Assembly: GCF_012939995.1 (NCBI RefSeq)
Contig: NZ_SPMZ01000013.1
Span: forward strand, 1 to 48,644
Origin: Candidatus Competibacter phosphatis
GTDB lineage: Bacteria > Pseudomonadota > Gammaproteobacteria > Competibacterales > Competibacteraceae
Length of the DNA: 48,644 nt
Direction: 5' to 3'
Shown one piece after another: positions 1 to 7,700 of the stretch (its first letter is position 1; each line of letters begins with the position of its first letter). The position numbers and the translations under genes are program-made. Under the pieces are notes generated by a model, which was not told where the DNA came from, did no database searches, and was given only the letters and a program-made list of their open reading frames with translations.

Positions 1-2
1 CC

Positions 3-347
3 CTGGAACGGTTGGAGCCGGCTTTGGCCTTGTATCTCATCATCGCTTGGCGTCTGCACTACCTCACTGTGCTCGGTCGAGCCATTCCCGAGTTGCCCGG
101 TGATGCCGTGTTGGACCCCGCCGAATGGCGGGCGGTCTACGTTGCCATCCACCGCAAATCCCCGCCGGAAACGCCGCCCGCACTCCCGATCTTGCTCGCT
201 TGGATCGCGCGCCTGGGCGGCCATTTGGGCCGCAAGTGCGACGGCCCTCCCGGCCCTCAAGCGCTCTGGATCGGTTTGCAGCGCGCCCGTGATCTCGCTT
301 GGGGGATGCAGTTGGCTTCCGAGCTCCTTGCTCCCTCAGCCGGATAG
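3..347 (+). CDS. IS4-family (Tn5-like) transposase, C-terminal fragment
   Basis: The open frame runs in from the window edge, so only the last ~114 residues are present. They match the C-terminal part of Tn5/IS50-type DDE transposases: IAWRLHYLTVLGRA, then EWRAVYVAIHRK, then GGHLGRK and GPPGPQALWIGLQR close to the end. In this family the segment contains the catalytic glutamate region and the dimerisation tail. The stop codon directly abuts a 19-bp terminal sequence resembling the Tn5 mosaic end, so the element's right end is intact. Whether the rest of the transposase is functional cannot be seen. The first in-frame TTG at position 12 is not a real start. Confidence 0.85.
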   Translation: MERLEPALALYLIIAWRLHYLTVLGRAIPELPGDAVLDPAEWRAVYVAIHRKSPPETPPALPILLAWIARLGGHLGRKCDGPPGPQALWIGLQRARDLAWGMQLASELLAPSAG

Positions 348-366
348 AGATCTGTGTAATGGACAG
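348..366 (+). repeat. Right terminal end of the Tn5-like element
   Basis: AGATCTGTGTAATGGACAG matches the Tn5 mosaic end AGATGTGTATAAGAGACAG at 15 of 19 positions, including the terminal GACAG. It begins one base after the transposase stop. The next nine bases (GTCCACCAA, 367-375) would be the 9-bp target duplication expected for this family. The partner copy lies outside the window, so the duplication is unverified. Confidence 0.75.
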
Positions 367-700
367 GTCCACCAACTGAAACTGTATTCACATCATAGAG
401 GATATTAGTGAGTTGACCCTGCAAGACCCGACTATCAACTTGGCGATCATGCGTATGGATGTAGGCAGGCATGCCAGTAATAGCTCGGGATTCTTTTGGC
501 CAAAAGTGAAAACGCCATTCCTCCGTGTCGTTGCGACTGAGAAGTACGACGTAAAAGCCATGGGGGTGCATGAGGCAGATTGGATTCGCCCGCTCCAGCC
601 ACGATCTAACGGCACCTAAAAGAATAGGCGCCGGAATGTTACGGACATGGTCTCTTGTTAGGGGAAAATCGAGGTCAGCGTACATAAGGGGATGATTCAC
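367..700 (-). pseudogene. Cupin-like protein, 3' end removed by the Tn5-like insertion
   Basis: About 111 native residues remain, starting at GTG 700 (or ATG 685). After ...NTVSVGG the frame enters the IS end and continues as non-native sequence to 257. Visible motifs are HPHGFYVVLL, EEWRFHFWP and IHTHDRQVDSRVLQG. The last resembles the H-x-H...S-x-V-L-x-G metal-binding strand of cupin or cysteine-dioxygenase-like folds; this is inference from motif shape, not a family match I can name. The start overlaps the 3' end of the upstream 2-TM gene by 26 bp, so the two were probably translationally coupled. The missing C-terminus would have followed the VGG point. Confidence 0.6.
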
Positions 701-1554
701 TACAAGCCTTTTTAGCTTCGACTTCCAATTCTATAATTTCTTGATTTTTACCAAACAGTTCTGGAAGCATTGTCCGCCCAATCCCTGCTTCGTTGTTGAG
801 CACGCGAAAGGCTTCATCCCGTACCCAACTGAACTCAGTGACGTATGCCCCAAAGTCGCGATGATTATGAGAGTAGCGCGAAGCCGTATCTTTTGGGTCC
901 TCTCGGGTCACCAAAATCTCATCGGTCGAGCCTTCGATACGGAAAACTGACAGTCGCTTACTCAAAAATAAGTGAATATTGACCAATTCAGAGTGTTTTC
1001 GCGAGGCGTGGATGAGCGCCAAGATAGTCGCCAGAATTTGAGTTTGCACATAGGAAGTGTTCCAAGCTTGGCGGTCAAATGATGAGACCTTGCGAAAAAT
1101 TGGCATATTTTTCACAGAGATCTTTGTCTCGAAGGTCGAGCAAGACCACCTCCACTCGGATTGGGCATCGCGTTTGGCAGGCCCGATTGACGAGCACCGG
1201 AAGAATCTCGGCGCGAAAATGCCTACCCGTCCGCACGAAGATTTTGTAGTCCTTCGCTCTCAAGGCGATGACATGCAACGTTTGTTTAATGTCTTGTGGA
1301 AGTATGGTGGTTTTTGCAGCAATATCGTTGGGGTCGACGAAAAAGTAGTAGATATAGAGACCAGCTACGAGCGCAAAGACGCCACTGGCTACAGATGAAA
1401 TGAATAAACTGCTTAGCGAATTCCAAATGGGCGTGCTTGGCGCAAACCAGGCAATCATAAAAATACCGATTATGCAAATAAAGAGTACCATGCTAGAGGT
1501 GAGCAGAAAGGTTCTTTTTTGCGATGGCGAGCTAAGTATGCCGGTGACTGTCAT
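675..1554 (-). CDS. Two-TM membrane protein with cytosolic domain; one-base frameshift
   Basis: The sequence reads as two overlapping frames. Removing one A from the A5 run at 1095-1099 joins EKYANF directly to RKVSSFDRQAW and gives one protein of ~292 residues. Two hydrophobic segments lie near residues 15-37 and 48-70, followed by a soluble domain containing KIFVRTGRHFRAEILP and VEVVLLDLRDKDLCEKYANF. That pattern of a strand, then a helix, then a second strand with LLDLRD is reminiscent of PLD-like or nucleotide-sensing effector domains, but I cannot assign it. It overlaps the truncated cupin-like gene and forms a two-gene unit with it. GC is lower than in the housekeeping genes, which suggests acquisition. 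The break may be a sequencing error. Confidence 0.55.
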
Positions 1555-1618
1555 TGTTTAGGGCGCTAGTTCTCTGGTTTGGTAAAGTGATTCGTTATTA
1601 CTGTACGCTAACAAGTGA

Positions 1619-1636
1619 TTATGCGGTTCCGCATAA
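1619..1636. repeat. Perfect 8-bp-arm palindrome
   Basis: TTATGCGG-TT-CCGCATAA has perfect arms with a 2-bp centre. It lies in the gene-poor stretch upstream of the 2-TM gene. The geometry would suit a tyrosine-recombinase core site or a dimeric repressor operator. Nothing in the sequence decides between them. Confidence 0.5.
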
Positions 1637-1835
1637 CTTCTCGACGGTTAACTTATGCAGTAATAAACTAACCAAAGAGGCACATATGGCGAGTCCTTCG
1701 CTCGCAACCTCCCCACCACCTTCTCCATGCGCATCCTGCCCAACATAGGCGTATAAATCTAGATGATGCTGATCATCGAGTGCCCAGGGTTTTTGGAGCA
1801 ATGGCGTGCTTGTAACTACTGCCGTTCTGATCGCC
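1637..1835. other. Gene-poor stretch, no supported gene
   Basis: Together with 1555-1618 this gives about 280 bp between the start of the 2-TM gene and the end of the LprI-like gene. Short open frames exist on both strands, but none has a credible ribosome site or recognisable protein. The composition looks like residue of earlier insertions. Apart from the palindrome I see no defined element. Confidence 0.5.
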
Positions 1836-2231
1836 TTACCATGTGGCTGGACCCGCATCAGGGCCGCTAAGGATATACTTCAATTCCGCAGCTCGTTTTT
1901 CCACAAGGGCTGATCTGTAATCCTCAATGATAAAATTACCGGTAGACCCCGTTTTTCTATTGACTTCCGTTATGAATGCCATACTGGCATCGCGATATTT
2001 AAGCCATGCTTTTTGAGCTACCTCAAGTTTCTGCCTTCCGTCGCTTGAAAGCGATTTCATGGCTTCATCGTATATCGCGTTGAGTTCTTTGTCGGCTGCT
2101 TTATAACGCGCCGCAAGACAATCCATGATAAAAACTGAATCTTCTGATCGGCTATTGCACTCTTCGGCGATCACTGAATTTGAAATAGCGAACAGACCTG
2201 TCAATATAGCGATCATCAATTTGATTTGCAT
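1836..2231 (-). CDS. LprI-type (DUF1311) secreted protein
   Basis: 131 residues. The N-terminus MQIKLMIAILTGLFAISNSV is a signal peptide, with cleavage likely after IAE or before EEC. The mature part has the DUF1311/LprI layout: a Cys-containing N-terminus (EECNSRSEDSVFIMDCLAAR), then ADKELNAIYDEAMKSL, a KLEVAQKAWLKYRDA helix and a basic C-terminal helix (YRSALVEKRAAELKYI). The family is named after mycobacterial LprI, a lysozyme inhibitor, but most members have no tested role. Start ATG 2231 is preceded by GGAG at normal distance. It sits alone between accessory fragments, so context does not refine its function. Confidence 0.8.
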   Translation of the reverse strand: MQIKLMIAILTGLFAISNSVIAEECNSRSEDSVFIMDCLAARYKAADKELNAIYDEAMKSLSSDGRQKLEVAQKAWLKYRDASMAFITEVNRKTGSTGNFIIEDYRSALVEKRAAELKYILSGPDAGPATW

Positions 2232-2608
2232 AGCTATCTCCTGTGCGATAAGAAATTGTCATTTTGTCGAATAACACCTATTTTAAAGCATATTCCATCC
2301 CCTGCTTCCCGTTGGTACTTTGACGTTTGCCGAACGTCTCAATCTTCACTCCGGCTAATGCTTTGCTTTTCTCATCTCGCCTTACTCCTCTCTACCTGCC
2401 TCGCACGTTGCATGATATCCGAGTTACCGAGGATCGTCGCTTTTTACCGTTTCGGTTCGTTGCCGCGCCGCACGGCCGTTCAGCTTTCGTTCGCCCTTCA
2501 TTCAGCCCGTGCTCAGGCGAACTCCGGGATCATTCGAGTCACCGGGCGATGGATGGCGAATCTCGCCCGCGTGAAGAGTTCCAATTCCATCCTTGATGAA
2601 GAATCAGG
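2232..2608. other. Non-coding stretch, 377 bp
   Basis: No convincing gene. Open frames on the plus strand read through most of it but are Ser/Arg/Leu-rich without domains, and their codon use does not resemble that of neighbouring genes. It should hold the divergent promoters for the LprI-like gene and the Gly/Tyr/His-rich gene; I could not pick a clear -35/-10 pair. Confidence 0.5.
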
Positions 2609-2624
2609 CCGCCCGTGTGGGCGG
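2609..2624 (+). promoter_or_regulatory. GC-rich hairpin just before the ribosome site
   Basis: CCGCCC-GTGT-GGGCGG is a perfect 6-bp stem with a 4-nt loop. It ends about two bases before the ACAGGAG ribosome-binding sequence of the next gene and 14 bases before its ATG. A hairpin here could limit access of the ribosome. That is inference from position only. Confidence 0.4.
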
Positions 2625-2638
2625 ACAGGAGCGAACCG

Positions 2639-3037
2639 ATGAACGCAATGAAATGGCTGCTGAGCGTCGCGGTCGCCACCGCGATCATGGTCCCGTTACA
2701 AAGCGCCCATGCGAGAGATGGCCACCTCTACGGTCGAGATGGCAACGCCACCACACGTTTCGGCGACTACCATGGTGACGACGACGGCATTTACCGAGTG
2801 CACTATCGAGGTCACCACGGCTATTACGGGCGTCATGGTTATTACGGGCGTCATGGTTATTACGGACGGCCCGGTGGCTACTATCGAGGTCACCGCCGCT
2901 ACTACCCGCACGGTGACTATCGAGGTTTCCACGGCGACTACGGGCCGCCTCGGGTCGGCTATCGACGGCCGGCAATGGCGCCACCCGTAGTACCGTTACC
3001 CCCGCCACCTCCGCTACCTCCGTTGCCCCGGTGGTAA
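2639..3037 (+). CDS. Secreted Gly/Tyr/His/Arg-rich low-complexity protein
   Basis: 132 residues from ATG 2639, chosen because AGGAG lies ~8 bases upstream and a signal peptide (MNAMKWLLSVAVATAIMV...QSAHA) begins there. The mature chain is low-complexity: HHGYYGRHGYYGRHGYYGR, then several GDY/GYY/YRG units, and a C-terminal Pro-rich tail ending PPPPLPPLPRW. Such GY/GH-rich exported proteins occur widely as uncharacterised periplasmic or envelope proteins; His and Tyr density suggests metal or surface binding, but this is speculation. No enzyme motif is present. The tail after the Pro tract is intact with its own stop. Confidence 0.65.
   Translation: MNAMKWLLSVAVATAIMVPLQSAHARDGHLYGRDGNATTRFGDYHGDDDGIYRVHYRGHHGYYGRHGYYGRHGYYGRPGGYYRGHRRYYPHGDYRGFHGDYGPPRVGYRRPAMAPPVVPLPPPPPLPPLPRW
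2819..2872 (+). repeat. 18-bp tandem repeat inside the Gly/Tyr/His-rich gene
   Basis: Three consecutive 18-bp units (GGCTATTACGGGCGTCAT, GGTTATTACGGGCGTCAT, GGTTATTACGGACGGCCC). The first two differ at one base and the third diverges at its end. Each encodes GYYGR plus H or P. A multiple of three keeps frame, so unit number could vary between strains. Confidence 0.85.
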
Positions 3038-3076
3038 GTCCGTTGGCATCGAACGATCCAGGTGCCTACGACTTAT

Positions 3077-3259
3077 TCACCACGCCGCCATGCGGTCCTG
3101 ATCCACATAGGTGTCAATCGGGGTGGTGTTGAGGGTCGAATGTCCCAACAGCGCCTGGCTGTCCACCAACTCCGCCCCGATGTTCAGCAAATTGGCGGCA
3201 TACCTATGCCGCAACTTATGCGGGCTGATCTTCTTCTCGATCCCAGTCTTTTGTAGCAT
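3077..3259 (-). pseudogene. Tyrosine recombinase, C-terminal remnant
   Basis: About 60 residues contain the C-terminal catalytic boxes of phage-type integrases or XerC/D-like recombinases: SPHKLRHRYAANLL (the H-x-L-R-H box), then LLGHSTLNTT and DTYVDQD, where the terminal Tyr would be the nucleophile. Box order and spacing are right, but upstream sequence in this frame does not encode the rest of the protein. It is therefore a decayed fragment. It may be what is left of the element that carried the antitoxin remnant next to it. Confidence 0.7.
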
Positions 3260-3559
3260 CCCTCGAGGATAGGTGTCCGCCTGCTACCAGTCCTTGCCGG
3301 CCTCCTGAAGCCAGTTCGCTCACAGCCCCAAGCCGATGCTGTCAGCGTGGCAGCTTGTCTCGCGGTGGCCCTTGGCGTAGCACAGGTGAGCAAGGCACTC
3401 TTGCCAGGCCGCGTCGAAGATTTCTCAGCCGAATCGATATCGACCGCGATTATCCGCTTTCCCCTCGTGGATGCGGGATCGAATCGGGTTCCAGTTCTCC
3501 TCCTGAATTCCGACCTGCGGGCCGCTCCCCGAGCACGTCGCGCGCCGCATGCGAAAAGG

Positions 3560-3696
3560 CAACATAACACGGTCCGCTGTTTCAGAAAGTGGTGCGGCAC
3601 GCGCTCCAGCATCGCCCACAAGGCGGTGTGATGCCGCGCGGCATGGTGCTTGATCTCTGCAAACAGGCTGTCGTTCAATTCCACAATGGTTTTCAT
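3560..3696 (-). pseudogene. VapB-like antitoxin remnant
   Basis: From ATG 3696 the frame reads MKTIVELNDSLFAEIKHHAA followed by an ALWAMLERVPHHFLKQR segment. This resembles the beta-strand and helix of ribbon-helix-helix VapB-type antitoxins (pattern M-[KR]-T-x-[VL]-[ED]-[LI]-[ND]-[DE]). Downstream the reading frame degenerates; a short RIIAVDIDSAE stretch could be the start of a former PIN toxin. No intact toxin follows, so the pair is dead. Moderate confidence only, as the domain is short. Confidence 0.4.
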
Positions 3697-3779
3697 GCCA
3701 TACACCCATTGTTCTATATTAGGCACTGGGTACGCCATACAATCGATGGAAGCCGAACGATGATGCGGAGGTGTTGACC

Positions 3780-6700
3780 ATGCTTGAGTGGATCGTCGCT
3801 CTGATCCCGATATTGCCGTTGGCCGCCGCATCGTGGATTGGCGTGGCTATTTTGTTTGGACGGGCCAATGGCGAAGCGCACGAGCGGCGTACCAGCCAAA
3901 TCGTGTTGGCGGCTTGCGGCGCCTCGTTCGCGGCGACGCTGGTGCTGATGGTCGCCCGGTTCGCTGGACCGTTGCCAGACCAGGTGGTGCTCGGACGCTG
4001 GCTGGCCAGCGGCGAGTTTCAGGTGGATTTGAACTTCGTCATCGACGATTTGAGTCTCGCGCTGCTGGTATTGGCGTCGCTGGCCTGCTTGCTGGTTGCC
4101 CGGTTTTCAGTGAACTACCTGCATCGAGAACCCGGTTTCCATCGCTTTTTCCTGGTTCTGAGTCTGTTCGCGGCGGCGATGGCGCTGCTGGTGACCGGCG
4201 GTAACGCGGTGCTGACCTTCGTCGGTTGGGAAGTCGCCGGCCTGTGTTCCTATCTGCTGATCGCGTTTTTTCCAGGACCGACCGGTTGCGGCCGGCAACG
4301 CCACCCGCGTCTTCGTCACCAACCGGGTCGGCGATGCCGGTTTTCTGCTGGGGATCGCGCTGTCGTTCCATTGGCTGGGCAGCGCCGATTGGGGAATGGT
4401 GACCGCCGGCGCGGCGGGTTTGAGTTCGTCACAAGCCGGGATACTGGCTGGTTGCTTCCTGCTGGCGGCGGTCGCCAAGTCGGCCCAGGTCCCGCTGGCA
4501 CCGTGGTTGGCGCGGGCGATGGAGGGGCCGACGCCGTCCAGCGCCCTGTTCTACGGCGCGGTCATGGTGCATGCCGGCGTGTATCTGGTGCTACGCCTGC
4601 AACCGTTGTTCGAGCAGTCGCCAGTCGTGATGGCGACGATGGTGGTGGTTGGGTTGGCCACCGCGCTCTATGGATTTCTGGGCGGACTGGCGCAGACCGA
4701 CATCAAGAGCGCCCTGATCTTTTCCACTTCGGGGCAGGTCGGGTTGATGTTCCTGGCTTGTGGACTCGGCTTCTGGCGACTGGCGTTGGTGCATCTGTGT
4801 TGTCACGCGGTGTTTCGCGCCTATCAGTTCCTCAGCGCGCCGGCGATTTTGTACCAACTGCACGGTGCCCGCGCCCGCCCAGTGCCGGCTTGGCTCGCTC
4901 GTCGGCGGCGGGTCTACGTGGCGGCGTTGCAGCGATTCTGGCTGGAGGACCTCGCCAACTGGAGCGTGGTCCGGCCGCTGCGCCGTCTGGCGGGTTATTT
5001 GAGTGTGTTCGATACCGCCGTGGTGGATCGGGCGACCGGTTTGCCGGCGCCGGCGGTGAGTGCCTTGTCGTCGCTGGCCCAGTGGGAGGAGCGGCAACTC
5101 GGTACCGGTCGGGTGCTGGAACGCGCACCCGACGCCATGGACCGGGGACAAGGGATCGTGGGGCATGTGACCGAATGGACGGCGGCGGCGTTCCACCGGG
5201 TCGAGGAACAACTGGTCTTCAAAGCCGTCGGGCAGGGGATCGTGACGAGCAGTCACCGCATGGGCTACGGACTGAGCCGGGTGGAACGCTGGCTGGGGCG
5301 CTCCTGGACTTGGATAGCGGTGATAGCGGTGATCCTGGCGATACTGGCCGGGATCGGCGAGATGATGCACGGCGGCGTGGAACCGGGAACCGGGTCGGCC
5401 GGTTTTCCGCTGTTGAGCGCGCTACTCGGCGTTCCCTTGCTCGGCATGATCGCGGCTTGGCGCACCCGACAGGCGCGGACCGCGTTTGCGCTGGGTCTGA
5501 GCGTCGCGGTGGTGGAACTGATTTTAGCGGTGCAATTGCTGGCCGGTTTCCAAGCGCATGTGCCGGAGATGCAGTTCGTCGAGCGTTTCGAGGTGTTGCC
5601 GTGGCTGGGCATTCACCTTGGCGTCGATGGCCTCAGCGTGTTGTTTCTGCCGCTGACGGCGCTGTTGACGTTGTTCGTCATCCTCTACGCCCAGTCGCAC
5701 CGACAGGAACGGTCCGGCGCGTTCGTCGGCAGCGTGCTGGCGCTGGAAGCGGCGTTGGTGGGGATGTTCACCGCCTTGAATCTGCTGCAATTCTGGCTGT
5801 TCGCGCTGGCCGAGGCGATTCCCGCCACCGTGCTGATCGCCTACTACGGGACCAGTCCGGGGCGCAACCGGGCAGCCTGGCAGTTTGTGCGCTCCATGCT
5901 GGGCGGTTTGGCGATGCTGCTGGCCGGGATCGTGTTGTTGGCTTGGAACCATGCCGACGCGGCCGATGGTGTTTGGTCCTTCGATCTGCCCGCCTTGCTG
6001 GCAACGCCGGTGCCGGAAGGACGGCAGTCGCTGATCTTCATCCTGCTGTTCGCGGGGTTGGCGGTGCGGCTGGCGCTGTTCCCCTTGCACGCCTGGCTGC
6101 CCATCGTGGCCAAGCACGGCACGGTCGCGGTCGGCATGGTGTTTCTGGTGGGGGCGAAGGTCGGAATTTACGCGCTGCTGCGTTTTGTCCTGCCGCTGCT
6201 GCCCGCCGCCGCCCGGCAGTGGGATGCGGCCATCGTGGCGCTAGGCTTGGCTGGCATGTTGTACGGCGCGCTGCTGGCCTTCATCCGCACCGACTTGCGC
6301 CGCTTGCTGGCGTTTGCGGTGATCAGCCATACCGGGGCGCTGGTGGCCGGTTTGTTCTCGCTGACCGCCTCCGGGTTCAAGGGTGGTCTCCTGCTCAGCC
6401 TGAATCTGGGGTTGGCGGCAGCGGGGCTGTTCATCGTCGCGGGTTTGCTATACCGCCGCTTGGGTACGACCCGGTTTCACCGTCTGGGCGGTTTGTTCGA
6501 CGCCGCGCCCTTGCTCGGCTTGACCTTTCTGGTGGTGGTGCTGGGCAGCATCGCCATGCCGGGCACGCCCGGTTTCGAGGCGGCCCATTTGGCGCTGGAA
6601 GGAGTGTTCGAATCCTATGGCTGGGGCGTGGCCATCGTCGCCGCCTCCGGCAATGTGCTGGCGGCCGGTTATCTGCTGTGGGCCTATCAGCGGATTTTCC

Positions 6701-6882
6701 TGGCCCGCAATCCCAAGGGCGTGACCTTGCCCTTGGTCGATCTGCGGTCGCGGGAATTGATCGTGGCCGGGTTGCTGTGCGCGGTGCTCATCGGCGTCGG
6801 GCTGTACGCCGATCCATGGATCGAGACCATCAGCGAGGCGGTGGAACAGGTGGCGCGAGTATTCGAGGCGGGAGGCGGGTGA
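3780..6882 (+). CDS. NuoL-NuoM fusion, complex-I-like antiporter protein (one-base frameshift)
   Basis: Integral membrane protein of the Mrp/NuoL/NuoM proton-pumping family. The frame breaks at the T6 run 4266-4271; deleting one T joins SYLLIAFF to QDRPVAAGNATRVFVTNRVG and gives 1033 residues. Start ATG 3780 follows GGAGG. The NuoL-like half holds GWEVAGLCSYLL (Glu near 151) and AKSAQVPLAPWLARAMEGPT, where the usual HTWLPDAMEGPTP is altered to APWLARA. After VHLCCHAVFRAYQFL it moves to a long amphipathic linker instead of the last NuoL helices. The second half is NuoM-like: GIHLGVDGLSVLF, ALAEAIP (conserved Glu) and AVRLALFPLHAWLP, with Arg where NuoM has the pumping Lys. The other complex I subunits are absent, so it is not the respiratory enzyme. 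A NuoM-like gene and a carbonic anhydrase follow. Confidence 0.8.
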
Positions 6883-6945
6883 TACCGCCTTTTCACCATT
6901 GCCGTCACTCGACTAGACTAAGCAATAGCTAACCCGAGGAACGCC

Positions 6946-7206
6946 ATGCAGACTGTCAATATTCACGAAGCCAAAACCCACCTTTCCCGACTTCTGGAAG
7001 CTGTCGAGCGTGGTGAGGAGGTCGTCATCGCCCGTGCCGGTCAGCCGATTGCCACGCTGGTTGCCTACAAACCGCCTCGCCGCCGGATCGCGCCGCCGGG
7101 CGGCATGGAGGGTGAGATCTGGATGGCGGACGACTTCGATGAGCCAATCGACGATCTGTTCGACTGCTTGAAGAATGGCGAATCTGTTTCGGTAACGGAT
7201 GCGTGA
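6946..7206 (+). CDS. Phd/YefM-family antitoxin
   Basis: 86 residues. MQTVNIHEAKTHLSRLLEAV plus GEEVVIARAGQPIATLVAY is the classic Phd/YefM (prevent-host-death) fold, whose N-terminal half binds operator DNA. The acidic C-terminal tail (DDFDEPIDDLFDCLKNG) is the part that would wrap the toxin. It starts 63 bp after the NuoL-NuoM fusion and ends three bases before the PIN toxin start, so the two genes are co-translated. In this family the complex represses its own promoter, which would lie in 6883-6945 (ribosome site GAGGA before ATG). Confidence 0.9.
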   Translation: MQTVNIHEAKTHLSRLLEAVERGEEVVIARAGQPIATLVAYKPPRRRIAPPGGMEGEIWMADDFDEPIDDLFDCLKNGESVSVTDA

Positions 7207-7209
7207 CCG

Positions 7210-7596
7210 ATGCGATTGCTGCTGGATACACACTTGATTCTTTGGTGGCAGGGTATGCGAACAAAGGTCCCGTCAGCAGCTCGCGAACTGATCGAAGGTT
7301 CGGATGCCCCGGTTTATGTGAGCCGTGCCTCGCTATGGGAGATCGCCATCAAGATCAATCTGGGCAAACTCGGCGTGGATTTACCGAAATTCTGTGAGAG
7401 GGTCGCCGCTGATGGGTTTTCCTGGCTGCCCATCGAAAACGCGCATATCCTGCGGATCGCCGCGTTGCCGGTATTCGCTGACCACAAGGACCCATTCGAT
7501 CGTCTGCTGGTGGCGCAATCCTTGAGCGAGCCGCTCATTCTGCTGACGGTGGATGCCAAGCTCGCGCGCTACGGCACCACCGTTCGGGTGGTGTAG
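7210..7596 (+). CDS. PIN-domain toxin (VapC-like ribonuclease)
   Basis: 128 residues. PIN fold with acidic residues in order: MRLLLDTHLILWW (first Asp), SRASLWEIAIKINLGKL (Glu), FADHKDPFDRLLVAQ (Asp pair) and LLTVDAKLARYGT (last Asp). This is the VapC subgroup usually paired with Phd-type antitoxins. VapC toxins cut tRNA or rRNA; the target here is unknown. All catalytic residues are present, so it should be active. With its antitoxin it lies between the two antiporter genes. Confidence 0.9.
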   Translation: MRLLLDTHLILWWQGMRTKVPSAARELIEGSDAPVYVSRASLWEIAIKINLGKLGVDLPKFCERVAADGFSWLPIENAHILRIAALPVFADHKDPFDRLLVAQSLSEPLILLTVDAKLARYGTTVRVV

Positions 7597-7700
7597 CAGA
7601 CTGCTGTGAGCGGCGATGATTAGCATCGGGCTATGAGCAGCTGATCCGTGTTTCGAAATGCAAGTCAGTTTCCACCACTTTTCCCAGGAGCTTGGCAAGA

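Noticed and set aside
1619..1858. Minus-strand ORF of about 79 residues before the LprI-like gene
   Set aside because: No start signal or domain; composition looks like residue of old insertions.
2226..2642. Plus-strand ORF across the gap before the Gly/Tyr/His-rich gene
   Set aside because: No ribosome site, no domain, atypical Ser/Arg/Leu composition.
2819..2872. Possible short CRISPR-like repeat array
   Set aside because: Repeats are adjacent without spacers and encode GYYGR units in frame; this is a coding tandem repeat.
4275..6932. Plus-strand frame continuing from the NuoL N-terminus to 6932
   Set aside because: After the T6 run it becomes Gly/Arg-rich with no membrane helices; the NuoL/NuoM sequence continues in the other frame.
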